Assembly (NCBI GenBank): GCA_014281115.1
Contig: JACONQ010000014.1
Location: 2,170,001-2,234,000, forward strand
Reading direction: 5' to 3'
From: Laburnicola sp. R22_1
Taxonomy: Eukaryota; Ascomycota; Dothideomycetes; Pleosporales; Didymosphaeriaceae
Length of the DNA: 64,000 nt
The translations under genes and the position numbers were made by a program. The notes under the pieces are model-generated. The model was not told where the DNA came from. It worked only from the letters and a program-made list of their open reading frames with translations, and searched no databases. Shown here one piece after another: positions 25,200-39,266 of the stretch; the stretch's first letter is position 1, and the number at the start of each line of letters is the position of its first letter.

Positions 25200-27900
25200 T
25201 ATTAGACTATAGAATTACGTATTTAAATAAAGGCATATAGTATTTTTTTAAGAGTAAAGGCTAATAGCAGAAATCTTTCTAAAAACTACCTTTAGTCCCT
25301 AGCTTATAAAGTAAGAAGTTAGTCTCTTTAAGAAGATAATATCTAATTAAGAAAAAGCTATTATCTTTAAGTTCTTAAATATAGCTGCTTTTATAGAAAT
25401 ATTATTCATTTATACTAGATTTACACTATTAAATATAAGGCCTAGTAAGTTTCTATATTTAAGCTACGTAGAAAAGTTAAGATAGCGTATATTAGGATAA
25501 TTTAGGACTAGGTAATATATAGGGTGCTTAAATATTATAATAGTTAATACTACAATGTATAGTTCCTTACACCTAAAAAAATAAATCTTATTAACTTATT
25601 AATATTATATAAAAGATAAACTTACTACTCTTTATAGACAATTTCATAAAATAGTATATAGAATACCTTATTCTATTACTAGTAAATTTCTTTTTAGAAT
25701 ATAACTAAATAATCCTATATATAAATAGTTAGGATATTACTATATTTATAATACTTATAGGCTTAATTTAATACTATACACTACCTTAAAGTACAACTAA
25801 TTTACTAGAAGTATTCTTAATAGTAGTTATAAAGGTTATTAAGTAGCACTTTTTAAATATATATACCCTATTTATTAATAATATATATATAAAAAGGCTA
25901 AAGACTAATTATAGTAGGAAAAGGCCTTATTTAGTATATACTATTATATTCTTAAGTATATCTAGGAGATATACTATATTCTAGCAGATATTAAATAAGC
26001 AGGTGTAATAGGTTTAGATAAGAAGTGCTTTTAAGGTATAGACTAACTAGTAGCTATAGAGTATAAAGTTAATATAGATAGATATTATCTAGAAAAGAAA
26101 AAGGTAGAGAAGAGTTAAGTATAGCTAGCTGACTAGAATTAAAAAGAATTCTATATATTTATTAGTATCTATATCTACTATTTTATTTAGGTGTTTTACT
26201 TTATATTAATTGCGTAACTGCTTTTTTACTTTCTATAAAAGGATATACTATTTACTTAAATAAAAAAGAGTAGGATGCTATAAATATACTAAAGTACGCT
26301 ATTATAACTACATCTATACTAGCTTTTATTAATTATACCTTAGGATTTATAGTATATATAGGTGTGGATATAAGTAAAAAAAAGGTAGTACAATTATTAA
26401 GCAGCTTAGGCACAATAGAAAGAGGCACCTAGTTTAATGTAAAAGCACTCTATAGTTAAAAAGTTAATAATTATAGTACTTAATAAAGTTAAAAGTAATA
26501 GTAGTCCTCTAGGCACTATAAAAGTTTAGAGTTTAGCTTTATAAAGTCCACTTAACTATTAAGATAAATACTTAGACCCTAATTTACTACCTAAAATTAA
26601 TATTATTACAATAACTAAAGTTAGTTATAAATTACTAGACTACTACTATTCTAATATAGGACTTTAAAATCAAGTATATAAAGGGTAAGAAGTATACTGT
26701 TGCAGATATATTATCTAGATACCTAAAACTAAAAGGCTAGAAGCCACCTAATAAACCTAAAGAAGACATTAAGGAGTTTATCTCCTATATATTATATAAG
26801 ACTATTACCTATAACTATATTATATACATAATAAGAAAAAAAGATATCTAAATAAATACTAAATAGTATTTACTTAGATAACTTTAAGACTATTACACAA
26901 TTTCTAATTTATAGAAGTATACTTACTAGGATTACTTATTACTACTAGCGCTAATATAAAAGACTACACTTATGTTTTTATAAAAAATAGCCTACTTTTT
27001 AAAAAGTTATCCAAGAATATTATAGCTTATTAAGTAGTAGATAATAAGAATATTTAAGCAATAATTATCTAGAAGATATATTAATAAACTAGATATAGAG
27101 GGATAAATAGAGTCTATATAGTACTATTATAGCGGTACTAGTAGAAGAGTATATAGTATTTAGTAATACGCCTCCTGCCTATATACTCTAAATATTAAAT
27201 ATATTTAACTAAGCACTTAAAGGACATATTTAATATTACCTACTTGTTCTTAATATAGAGCTATATCTTACTAAATATTATATACATAGTAGCCTATAAG
27301 GAAAAGCACTTTCTCTACTTACTTAGCGAATAGTTTATAGGTTAGGTTAAAAGTATAGCTATAAAAAATAACAATTTAAAGACTATTGCGAATTTCTTCT
27401 ACTAGAGTATAATCTACTAATAGCCTACATCTATAATAATTACTATTAATAGAGGTTCTAAAAATAAAAAATATCTAGAAATACTAGCCACCTTATATTA
27501 TATTAAATAGATCTAAACCTCTATATAGAACTCCTAGGCTAATAGCTTTAGTAAAAGAAAATATAAGCCTATTATAAATGCTTTAGTAAAGCTTTAAGAG
27601 CTATAGGTAGATAACTTGCCTACTATATTATTAGCTAACCGCATCTTTATTTATAAATTATATAGCTATATACTAATATAGTTAGTAACTAGATAGAACC
27701 TAGTCTTTCTTATTAAACTAGCTATTTTTACCTAGCAAATCTTACTATATAATAAAGTAGTAATATAGAAAGAGCTTATTACCATATATATTATATAGTT
27801 AAATCTCTAGAATTAAAACCTATAAAAGGGAGCAAGCTAAATATAGTATCTATACTTAGCTAAAAAAGAGTACTAGGATAAGATGCAGGAAATTTAGTAG
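25200..27900 (+). pseudogene. H1 pol relic: reverse transcriptase, RNase H, integrase
   Basis: Reverse transcriptase shows LPxSTTN (usual LPQGATN) and FINNIYIKRLKTNY near 25,800-25,910, the FIDDIGVKGPKTDY-type motif of a fungal Gypsy group with DD changed to NN. RNase H/tether near 26,640-26,760 reads DFKIKYIKGKKYTVADILSRY. The integrase core near 27,440-27,700 shows ENKKYLEILATLY, an SAYNPQANG-like block, and VDNLPTILLANR. Dozens of TAA/TAG codons interrupt it. Confidence 0.8.
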
Positions 27901-28450
27901 TAGAGTATTTACTTAGGTAATCTAGTACTCCTATAGAATAGCCTTTATAAAGTTACTATATTAAAAAATAAAAAGTTAAAAGCGTAGTAGATAGGTCTAT
28001 ATAAGGTGGCAGAATCTATTTAAGATTAAGACTACTACTAACTTATAGACCTTAATAGTACCTAGTTTTATAATACTACTTTTAGCTATAAAATTAAATT
28101 ATTCTATTAGTAGTATATTAATAATATTACTGTAAAAGACTAAGAGGTAAATTAACTATAGGGTAGTACTAAGCATTGTTAGCGCACCTATAACTAGAGA
28201 CTATTACTAAATATAATACTAGAGAATAATCTATTGGAATTAACTATAAAGGATATATATTTATAATAGATATATACACTAAAGCACTATTTGCCCACAA
28301 ACTAAAACCTAGTACTAATACTACTAACTATCTATCCTAAAGTACATACTCTATAGGCATCTAACCTATATAAGTTTAAGCTATTTAATAAAGAGGAGAA
28401 GAATAAAGTAAATAGGTAGGCTTACTAGAAATAGTAAGATAAAAGTAGGA

Positions 28451-31400
28451 GAGGAGGGCAGAGGTACAGCTAAGAATGTTAGAATCTTTTTAATTAGCGT
28501 ATCAGAGTTTTTTATTAGTAATATCTTTATATAAATATTTAATAAAGTATAGAAAAAGGAGCTAGCTACTAGAGGGCGTAGCAGACTTTTAGCAGTAACC
28601 TTAGCTAACTAATTAATAGCTTATAGGTTAATATAGAAGCTAATTAGTGTAGTGCTAGTATATTAGTTTAGCGCTAGTGCTTAGTAGTAAAGTGTATAGT
28701 AAAACTACCCCTAGAACGTAACTATAACTAAAATATTAAATAGATATACTTAGTACTATAGAATGGAAATAGTAAAGGTTAGTAAGAAATAGTTAGCTAA
28801 GGTCAAATACTATAGATAAGAGCTAAAGTATAGTAATTAGTTAGCTATTAAGGGTAGGGCGCGCAAAATAAGCGCAGGATTAGAATATTAAACACTACTA
28901 AATAGTTATAAAGTTAGATACTGCTGGTACTAGACAGGCTAACTATTTAGTAAACATAAGATAAGTAATAGGGCACTACTATAGAGTATTTAATAGTTAT
29001 TTCTACTATCTAGATTACTCTAATTTTTAACTTACCTTTAAAGCTCCTAGTAAATAACTATTTAAGTATTTATTTTTTTAGTTATAAAACACTATTGCTT
29101 ATAAAATAACCTTCTACTTATTAATAATAGTAGAGACTTAATTACTATATTAAGGCTACTGCCTAGAAAGCCACTAGAAGGACCACCTCTAAGAATTAAT
29201 CTACCCACTTAGTTATTATTATCTTAACCTAGCAATCTGGAACTCTTTTTCTTGCAGCCTATAGTATAAAATAATATAATAATTATAAATAGAAAAGCTG
29301 TATTAATAAACTATAGTAATGTAATTTTTCTAAAGTTAGTAAACTGCTTAATACAAGATATTATAGCAGTAATATAGGCGCAAGGTCTATAAGCATAATA
29401 GATTATATATAACTAAGTGCTCTATACTATATATATATATATATTGTAAAGTATAAATAAGTACTACTAGTAGTATTAAAATAGATAAGTAATAATACTA
29501 TAGTTATAGAGATCTATAGTAGAAGAGATAAGTTTATTAAGAATAATATTTAGGCAGAAAACGTAGTAAACTATAATAAAAAGAGATTAAGGGAGATGTA
29601 GAGTTTATATAACTAAATCTAAAAGAGCTAAAAGGACTATATCTATAGCTATATCTTATAAACCTACTCTCTAGAGTTAGAAATAAGTACTATAGATATT
29701 AACTAACTAGCCTATATTATAATACGCTTAAAGGGAGTTAATTCTAACTTAAGGGTTTCCTAAATATAGATTATAGGCAAAATGCTTTTAATAACAATAT
29801 ATTAATATATTAAATAGTTTAAAGTACCTAAGGCAAGGGTTATAAATAAACTAGCACTTCTAGTAGTTAACGTCTAAAAAATACACACGGTATTCTAGGA
29901 TATCTAAAGGCATAAGAATAATAAAGTAAAAAAAAAACTAATTTCTTTAAGCTAGTAAATATAGGAGGCCCCTGGATATTTATACAAAAATTTTAGTAAG
30001 GGAGCTAGAATATTATAAGGAAAATATATAAGTAGATAGTTAACTATCTAGACTAAAAGTAGAATTAGCTAAAAAAGTACTACTTATAAATTAATTCTAC
30101 TACTTACATTCTAGTGCTCTAGCCTTTTAAGACTTATGCGTTATAAAAGGTAGGACTACTTATATAAGCTAAAAGCACTAAAAAATATTTTATAAAAAAG
30201 TTAGTCTAAAATAAAATAAGATAGTTACTAGCGCTATAAATATAATAGGTGCTACTAGTAGTCTTATTATCTAACGCAGTAAGAGTAGAGACCCTAAACA
30301 TTAATAGTTAAAATTGCTAATATTAATTGCAAGCACGTCTTCTACTACTAAATAGCATTTTCCTAGGACACTAATACTTCTATTAATTAGATCTATTATA
30401 AAAGGACTAAGGGAGACCTCTCTAGTTACTATAGCTTAGTTAGAAAAGTTAAAAAAAGTAGTATATAACTAACTTAGTATTCTATTTAAGCTGGAGAAGA
30501 AAAAGCAAACTACCTAATTACTCTTAATTAGTACTAAGTTCTTTACTTTAAAATAAGTTACTTATTAAGCTAGTAAAGTAAGGGCAGTATAACTAGCTTA
30601 AAAAGTAAACTTTACTACTACCCTTATAAGCTAAGAGGATAAAGAGGCACTTAATAAAGTAGCTATGGATAAGATAGTAGCAAAAAAAAGTAGGATAAAT
30701 GCTATTACTAAAATCTAAATAAGTTAAATATAAAGGCCTTTTGCTAGGCAGTTAAAAAGTAAAAAATAGAATAGATACTAAAGAATAATAAAAGAATTAA
30801 GCTTCTTAAGCCGTAATATAAGTGTTAAATATAGTAATAACCACCTAGCCTAAAAGAATAGCCTATTTGCTTTTACTATATTAGGCTTACTAATAGCTTT
30901 ATAAGAATTTACTATTATTAGATTAACTATACCTATTAGACTAAGGTATTACTTATTCTATAAACTAACTATTATTAATAAGGAGATTTATAAAGAGATA
31001 AAAAGGCCTATATACTTTTACTAAAAGAAACTAAAAAGTATAAAATACAGACTGCCTTAAGAGCTCCTAGTTTGTTTCTACGAAAGTAGAGATTAATATT
31101 AACTATACCTAAGTTATAAACTAACTTAGTCTAAGAAGCATAATTATAAAGTTTAAGGAGACTAGAACTATATAGTAGATAGTATTTAACTAGGTTCTTA
31201 TAAACCTAAAGTTAAAGAAGATACTTAATAAGTGCTATAATATATACCTCTTCTATTCTTAGCAAGTTAATAGAACTTTAAATATTAGCTAGTATTAGGT
31301 TATATATTACTTAGCTATTTAGTAACTAGTATAAAGTAATATATATTACTAGCTACTATATATACATATCTATAAAAAATATAGCTAATTTTATACCTAT

Positions 31401-32672
31401 ACTATACTAAGTATAGTAAAAAAGGAAATTAGACAGCCTTTTAGTATATTAACTTTAATATTACTAAAGCAGTATATAATAATAAGAGCGTTAATATAAT
31501 CTAAGAAATAGTCTCTTAGGATAATAAGAATAAGTCTAACTATATTATAATATTAGAGGGTTTGTATATATAATTCTAAAAGTACTAAAAGTAAAAAGAG
31601 TTAAAAGATATTATTAAAACTAGTAATATTAAAGTTTAGAAGGATAAGGAGCACTTTTCTCTAAAGTAAATAAAAAAGTACCCTAAGATTTAGTAGAGGA
31701 AGGTAGTCTATAAACTAGAAGAGGTCTGCATCTCTAATCTGCATCTACTTTATAAATTAATTAGGCCTACTACTAAGACTTATTATATGCTACTTTTATA
31801 GTTTATTTATATATATAAAAACTATAAAATAATAGAAGTTTTTAAAATAGGTATCTAATCTAAGATCGCTACTATATACTAATTTTTTATAGCTGTATCT
31901 ATATTACCTTTAAGACATCCTAATTATTATAGTAAAGTTACCTAGCTATTTTCTAAAGACTAAGTTCTCTAGTATATATTTGCTATCTTATAAGCAATTA
32001 CCTATTAAAAGTATTAGGACTCTATTATAATTATTTAGAAAATTGCTAAAAACCTTAGAGAAGATATAACTAGCCTAAAATTCATAGACTTTATTAGTTA
32101 TATACGCTTCTCTAATACTATAATAGTACTAGAAATATAAAATAATTATAAAAAATAAAAGAAGCAGTTCTTTAGTCTCTAAGATAGCCCTAATAGGCAT
32201 ATACTAGATTAATCCTTCTTTAGTACTTATAGTAACTACTAAGACTTAGATAATATAGCTATTTATAAAAGAAATATTACTTAGGAGAATATACTAGATT
32301 ATCTTTATAGTGCTTTTAGGCTACTACCTAAGGCTAGTAGTATAATTAGTTAGACGCTTATTAATGTGTTGCTACTAAGGCAGACGCTAAGGAAGCTAGA
32401 TCTAAACTTTAACTATACCTTTATAGGAACTAACTCTAGTCTCTTTCTATCTAGCCCGCCTAATAAGAGTAGCAATAATTATTTATCTAGTAGGTAGAGT
32501 GGGTAGTCTATAAGAGTAGATAGTTTATATAATAGTATTTAATTGTGCGATATATATAATAGGGGATAGGAAGAGGTTATTTTAATTTAATATATGGTAC
32601 TTGTCTTTACTTTTGTTTTTCTAATTAGTTTCTTTTACTATTATAGGACAATAGATTAAAGTAGGGAAGAAT
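28451..32672. other. AT-rich RIP-mutated DNA, unassigned
   Basis: Over 4 kb with no domain I can name. A segment of about 50 bp near 28,605 (GCTAACTAATTAATAGCTTA) repeats one near 23,591 inside H1, so part of this stretch may belong to H1 or a related element. A purine-rich run AGTAGGGAAGAA lies just before R3b and could be a polypurine tract. Confidence 0.4.
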
Positions 32673-32911
32673 TATACTATAGTGTTAGGCATATATAAAT
32701 AACTTATTAGAATCCTCTTTTTATATAACTAGCTTTTAGGGTTGGCAGTAAAGGACTTATATATATATTCTACACTACACTCTTTTTATACTATATTATA
32801 TACTAACTCTTTTCTCTACTTACTATATTTTTATATACTAACTGTAAGTGCAAATCCCTATAAATAGAGCTTCTTATACTGCTTATTATAAATTTTAATA
32901 CGCGCTTTTTA
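32673..32911 (+). repeat. dispersed repeat R3b (LTR-like)
   Basis: Begins TGTTAGGCATATATAAATAA and is the inverted partner of R3a (6,340-6,580). It includes a TATATACTAACTGTAAGTGC segment. The TG start after a purine-rich run fits an LTR. The end and partner are not resolved. Confidence 0.5.
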
Positions 32912-35900
32912 AAGTTATAAAGCAATTATTTAAATAGCTAAGTAGGCAGGTATTTTCTATTTTGCGCAATAACTATTTAGGTAGCTAAATAAATAGTAAA
33001 GTAAGAGATAATAGTAAATGCGCTAGTTGTGTTAGCGTGTTAGTAATAATATATAGGCTACTTTGCCTTAGTAATAAACTCTATTAATATTTCTATTAAC
33101 TCTATACTAGTAACTAACTTTAATATATATTTTCAACATATTCTATATTATAGTATTTATTAAATAAGAGCTTCTTAATATTCTAAAGAGACTTTTCTAA
33201 GATGTAACTTATAGATCCTAGTAAACTTTAAGCGTAATAAGTAGAAGGGTTATATAAAGGTAATAATTATAGCTTTTTATTATATTATATACTAACTTAA
33301 ATAGGGCTTCATAATTAAAAGTAAAGAAGTTAGCTACGTACTTTCATAGTGTAGTTAGGGTAGCTCTTAAAAAAATACCTTATAAACTATAAGGTTCTAT
33401 TTAAAGATATACTTAGTAATAGCGCTTATACTATTATATAAAGATTCTAAGACACGCTTTATAATAAAGAATAAAAGGTATTAGATTTTACTAAAACTAC
33501 TAATTAATTAGTAAAATACTAACTTTAATTTTTTATAAACAAAGCTACATTCCATAACTATACTATAGTAAAAGAAAATCTAGCTATAACCTTTTTTTCT
33601 ATATACTAGCTCTGTAAGATACTATATAAATATATATAAAAGCAAATAGTTTATAAGCGCTTATCTATCTAGTACTTTATAATCCTATTAGCACTCTATA
33701 ATAGTAACTTAGTTATATTAGCGTAAACTATAGTTAAGAAAGAGACTCTTTACTACTGCTAACTATTATCTAGTAGTCTCTCTTATATATGAGAGAGTTT
33801 TAATACTACTATTTGCTTTATAATAACTAAGTGACTAAGTAACTAAATAATACTACTATAGTATAACTATACTTCTAGGCTAGATTTAACTTAACCTAGA
33901 CTATAAAAATTATTAACGTTAAGACTATTAATATACTACTTACTAAAAAGATAGGTAAGGTTAGGAATATAGCATAGAAGCTAGGTCTAAAAGATAAGAA
34001 AAAGAAGAAGACTATAAATAGTTAGTAAAGCTCTTTTTGCTTACATACTATATTATATAATACTTTAGTATATTATACGTATACTTATTACCCTTATAAT
34101 TATTGTTAACTAGTATAAAAATAAAGTAAAAATAGATATAGGCAAATAAAGACTACGCTAGGCAGCAGATAAAGAAATTAACTAGGCTACTTACTACTAT
34201 AGATAATAATAAGTTCTTTAAAGATATAGAGGAGTTCTAGAATAGGGGCGTATAGTAGCTGGCTAATATCTAAAAGCTAGTGTAATAGCTGTAGGAGAGG
34301 AAGAGGGGGAGGGAGGCGTTACTAAGTTAATCTTAAAATTAAACAAAAATTTACTATTAATTATGTAATCTGACTGTAAAGTGCCTCTGGGTCTCGGTTA
34401 AGACTAAAATACTAACTAAAATATAAGCTTAAAAAGATCTAGACTACTAGCTGCTCTCTAAAGTATAGAAGCATTAATAGCTTATATAGAAAGAAAAGAA
34501 GCTTATATAGTCCTATTTTAACGTTATTAAGAGTAGTAAGTTATTATAGATTTTTATTATATATTCCTTAACTTACTAAGAATAGATAATTAGTTAGAAA
34601 TAAAGCTTATAGCTGTATATAAAAAGTAGGATAGTATTAAGTATAAAGTTAATATAAGGGCTTACTAAGTAGCTATAGGCAGGCTTAAAGATATCGCAAA
34701 TTAAAAAAGAACCCTACTATAATTATACACTTTTATATAAATAAATAAGTATTTAGTAGTAGTAATGTTTATAAGAAGATTTTATATAATACTTACTAAA
34801 AGAGTCTTTAAAAGCTTAAAGCTAATAGCTTTAAAAGTAAGATAGCTAAAAAAATTAGAAAGACTTCTATAATAGTATAGGCCCTATAAGTCTAACTATT
34901 TAAGAATTAGTAATAGTTACTAATATAGAGTAGATATAGGTTTATTACACCTAATTATTGTATACTTTTACTTATATTAACTAGCTATTATAAGCCTACT
35001 TCTTTTATAGATTTTATTCAGAATAGTAAGAATATTATACTTAATAGTAATAAGGTGTATGTTATAAAGAATAATAATAATAAGTGTAAAAGAAAGGTAG
35101 ATAATAATAAAGATCTTAAAGAGTATTGCTAGAAGATGCTAAATATATATAATATTAAGGGAAAATAAGCTAGAAAATTGACTTAGAGAGTAGGAAGTGT
35201 ATTTAAGCTATATAGGAAAAGAAGGCTAGAAAAGCTAGTATATAGATAAGCTTTTAGGCTATTTCAGCTAAGCTTGGAGTAATTATATAAGCTCTAAGCA
35301 TATAACTATAGAGCCTTATTTTTATAATATATCCTTTAAGTAAGCTATAGTAGTAGTAAGCCTATTAAAAGTAATAAGACTCTAATCTCTTATAAGCTTA
35401 TAATATAGTAGCTATGCGCTATAAGTACCTAAGTAGCGCACCTATATAAAGTAAAATTATAATACTATAGTATATTTATAGTTATATAAGCGCTAATAAG
35501 TAGTGTAAATAAGAGTATAATTGCTCTTTTTAGCTCTTTCTTCCTAGACTTATCTACTTATTAGCTTAATCTACTATTTAGTAAGCCCTAAGTCTTCTTT
35601 ATCTTTTTCTTTATATTATTTATAACTTTATTATTTATAATAGTATATTCTTTCTATTAATTTTTAGCTCTTTTAGTTGCTAATAAGCGTAGCCTATAAA
35701 AGAAGCCTTAAAACACCTAGTCTAAAATATAAAAAAGGCGCATACTACTTACGCTTCTTATTATTAAAAGTATAAGAATCTGCCTCTTAGCCTCTAAACC
35801 TATAGTTAAGCTATAACTTTAACTTTAATCTTACTTATAAAGCCTAATCTGCTAACTCTAAAAAGAGGTACTTATAATTTTAAAAATACTACTATTATAG

Positions 35901-36066
35901 CTATTATAATAGCAGCTTAAATTAAAGAAGCGTTTAGTCTAGTTTATAAAGTAATTTACTATAAGTATTTAAATAGTTCTTTACTTAGAAAAGGGAATAG
36001 CAAGTACTATAATTTAAAGCCTAGTTATAGAATAAGCAATTATTACTATTACTATTTTCTTTATTT
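32912..36066. other. AT-rich RIP-mutated DNA, unassigned
   Basis: No recognisable gene. Around 34,200-34,320 a + strand stretch rich in Glu/Arg/Gln codons looks like a decayed charged C-terminus of a transposon protein, but no family can be assigned. Confidence 0.4.
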
Positions 36067-36076
36067 ATATTATTAC

Positions 36077-37342
36077 TTTCCCTCCTAGGCAGGAGTATAA
36101 ACTGCCTCTACTTATCGGTTTTCGAGTGGCCTCACTGCGTTTTCTGTGAGGTCTTGTTCTTTAATAATACTGTTAGTTTCACTAATATATTCCTCCTAGC
36201 TTTTAAGATAATAAACTTATAATAATAACACCCTAACTTACTTGCCTGCCCGCCGCGTTACTAGATAATTAACACTCACCTTTTAATTTTTTGTCGCGTT
36301 ACTAGACAATCTACTACTTAAAATCCCTAGACGTACGCTTTGCTACTGCTGCGATATATAACAACTTGCGCGCGTGCCCACTCCTAATACTAAACAGTAC
36401 TCTACTATCCTTCGCTAACAACCGATTAACTTATTAACCTCTAGACACCTAGCTATTACTCTACCTATCTTCTATAGAAATCCTATAGTATGAGCGCGTA
36501 CCTATATATTCTCCACGCCTCTAGTACCTACTTAGTATAGCTGTTATTATAGAAGTAATAAGCTATTAATTAGAAATCTAACATCGCTTATGGCCCTTAG
36601 TAGTGATTGCTCCTATAAGCTACGTAGTAGTATACAGTTACTAGCCTAGCCTCTTACTTTATAAAAATGTCTATATTTTTTTAGTTCTTATTCTTAACAG
36701 GTGTAAGCACCTTGCACCTAAACTAGCATAGGGTAATCTACATTATGAGGCTTATTCTGCCTTTAATTCTAGACTTCTGCTTACTAATATCTATATTCTG
36801 CTTAACGTGGCAATCTAATTCTGTGGCAGCTATCTACTCACTATATAGATTCTTGGCATAGACTATGCAGTTTTTAATATTAAGCGGCGTTTGGCTGTTA
36901 TATCTGGCTGCGTTATACCTAGCTGCGTTGTTGTTTGCGTCTCCTAGGTAGGAGTGCGATACTGCATATTTAGTGGCGATGGCGATAGCGTCTTTAGAGC
37001 GAGGGATAGATATAGCATAGATCTTAAGGTCTTGCGTAACAATTAAATGTATCGTTATTAGGTAGTGAATAGATAAACACTTAATCTATATCTAGTCGCG
37101 GATTTTATATTGTGTCTACGCAGGCAACTGCGCGTTATATTATTACTTTGGTACCTGGTACATCTTGTAATTAACTACCTCTAGTAGGAGGGGCCGATTT
37201 GCACGTGCTAACAAATAGTTCCTAGCCTAACCTATTTATCTTCGAGCTTCTTTACCTTTTTTAATGCGTTTTTAGCACACCTATAGCTTTCTCTTATAGC
37301 GTTATACCGTATACTAAAAGGTCTGCAATATTTCTCTTCCTA
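36077..37342 (+). repeat. dispersed repeat R2b, 1.27 kb, with 10 bp target duplication
   Basis: Same unit and orientation as R2a (6803-8026), from CCCTCCTAGGCAGGAG to TTTCTCTTCCTA. It is flanked by ATATTATTAC at 36067-36076 and 37343-37352, unlike the R2a flank. It is somewhat less AT-shifted than R2a, for example CTTGCCTGCCCGCCGCGTTAC near 36,240. Confidence 0.65.
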
Positions 37343-37352
37343 ATATTATTAC

Positions 37353-38827
37353 CTTATAATATAAGCTTATATTCCTAAAAGATTCTTTAATAGTTACTTA
37401 TATTAGTAGTCTTTCTTATCTTCTTAAGAATACTAATACTTAGCTTTTTTAAGAACTCTTCTACCCTAAATATAAGTGTTTCAAGCTCTAAATATAAGAG
37501 CTTTGCTAATATAACATAGCGTAAGACTCTTAACCTTACTTATTATAGTCTTTAAGCTAAAACTTAGAAGTTTAAAAAGGGCAAGACTGCTCTTAAGGTT
37601 TTTTATCTAGGTACTACTTTTAAAACTCCCCTTAAGAACTAGCCCTCTAATTTTAACCTTTCTAGCTCTTTTTTATTTAAACGCTTTACTTTTAACTGCT
37701 TTGCTCTTATACTATTTTATTATCTAGACTTCTAATATAAAAATACGCTTATTTCTTTTATACTTAAAGACCTTAATAAGTACACATTTTAGGCTCTTCG
37801 CTATAGTTCTAAGATTACCTCTCTTATTCTCTCTTATTAAGCCTTATCTAAATTTTAAAAGGTGTAACTAGAGTATATATTTTATGAGAGTCCTCTAAAT
37901 AAGACTTTATAAAAGTGTGATTAGTAGTTTCTTTATAATAATAAGTAGATATAGGCTGCGTATAGAAAAGATTAAAATACTTTTTCTTAAAAGGTTGCTA
38001 ATTATATTAAGTATAAGTATAAAGCACTATTAAAGTGTAAGTGTATTACCTTTAAAAATTCTTAATTTAAGCAGATAAATAGATAAGCTTTAGAGTCTAT
38101 TAGGTGTTATAAAGAGGCTTATTAGTATTAGCAACCTGCTTATAGTTGTCCTTCTAAGCTTTATATACTTAAAAGGTCCTATTCTAAGTATAGTAATAAT
38201 AATAATAAGAATTAGATAAAAAAATCTAAGGCCTAAGCAGTCTTGTGCTTATACTAGTACTAAGAGGTATACTTTAATTTATAGTTATATTAATAAAATT
38301 ATTAGCTTACTATTTAAGTATATAGAATAGGCTAAAAGACTTATTTTAGCTATAGAAGTTTGACTAGCAACTGCGCTTAGCGTTTTCTCTAAGTTTTTAG
38401 GCTAGGTATAGAATTAGTTTTCTAAGCTTTTTTATTTATATAAAAGTAGTTTTAAGTTTAAATATAATTAGACTTTTATTACCTCTGTGCTTAAAGCTTT
38501 TATAACCTACTTACTTATATTTTAAAAGTTAAGAATATCTTTAAACCTAGTAAATTGCTACTAAAAAAAGCTTTAGTTAAACTATCTACTAGTATATTGC
38601 TTACTTTTAGGTAGGTTACTTTAAATAAGCCTTTAAGATGTTTCTAACAGAGCTATATACTTTAAATATTAATATATCTAAGTTAAGTAGTTATGCGCTT
38701 ATTCCTACTAATATATTTAAGCGCTAGAAGTTTAGCCTTAGTAGTAAAGGTAGTAACTATAGACTACTAAGCTGCTTTCTAGAGAATTATACTACTAAAT
38801 AATATAATAATATATTTATACAATAAG
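37353..38827. other. AT-rich RIP-mutated DNA, possible decayed coding sequence
   Basis: A + strand stretch at about 37,480-38,300 has fewer stops and several Cys/His codons, such as TGTTATAAAGAGGC near 38,110. No family could be recognised. Nothing else is seen up to the left end of E2. Confidence 0.35.
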
Positions 38828-39266
38828 TAACGTACTTTGCACTCGAGTCGATCATTCCATCGAGTCGATCACTTTGCCAAGACCCCACCAAGTTCTGTAC
38901 TATTCACGATAGTACAGAGTCAACACGAACTATTTTCGATAGTCCAAATAGGCCAATCTATTTAGAATCTACTTCTACAGGCTGCCTATAGGTTGTTTTG
39001 TTATGCCTGGGCTTGCCGCAGCGTCCACAGCGCCGTTGAGCAGATTCGCCTCTATTAGCGCGCACCCTCTTCTTCGCCTTTTGCCCATCACTGCGCGCCC
39101 TAAACTCCTTTAGAGTGGCCAGCCGCTGGCCCTCTTCAGCTGTGAGGACTCCTTCACGCTGTACTCGCTTTCTTTTATGCGATTTACGTCGCGTGGCGGC
39201 CTCATTAGCAGCTTGAAGTTCGGCGTTGCGTTTGGTCATCAACACCAAAGAATGCCCTACCATGAC

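Larger units (their letters stand above)
19900..28450 (+). mobile_element. Ty3/Gypsy retrotransposon relic H1, split by G2
   Basis: A + strand LTR retrotransposon interior, heavily RIP-mutated. A gag-like region lies on both sides of G2 (about 20,050-21,393 and 23,245-23,900), followed by a protease region (weak), reverse transcriptase, RNase H and integrase. The sequence left of G2 (CTAAG-TA) and right of it (TA-CTTATAATACC) is presumably the original gag joined at the TA. LTRs were not delimited and both outer limits are approximate. Confidence 0.65.
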
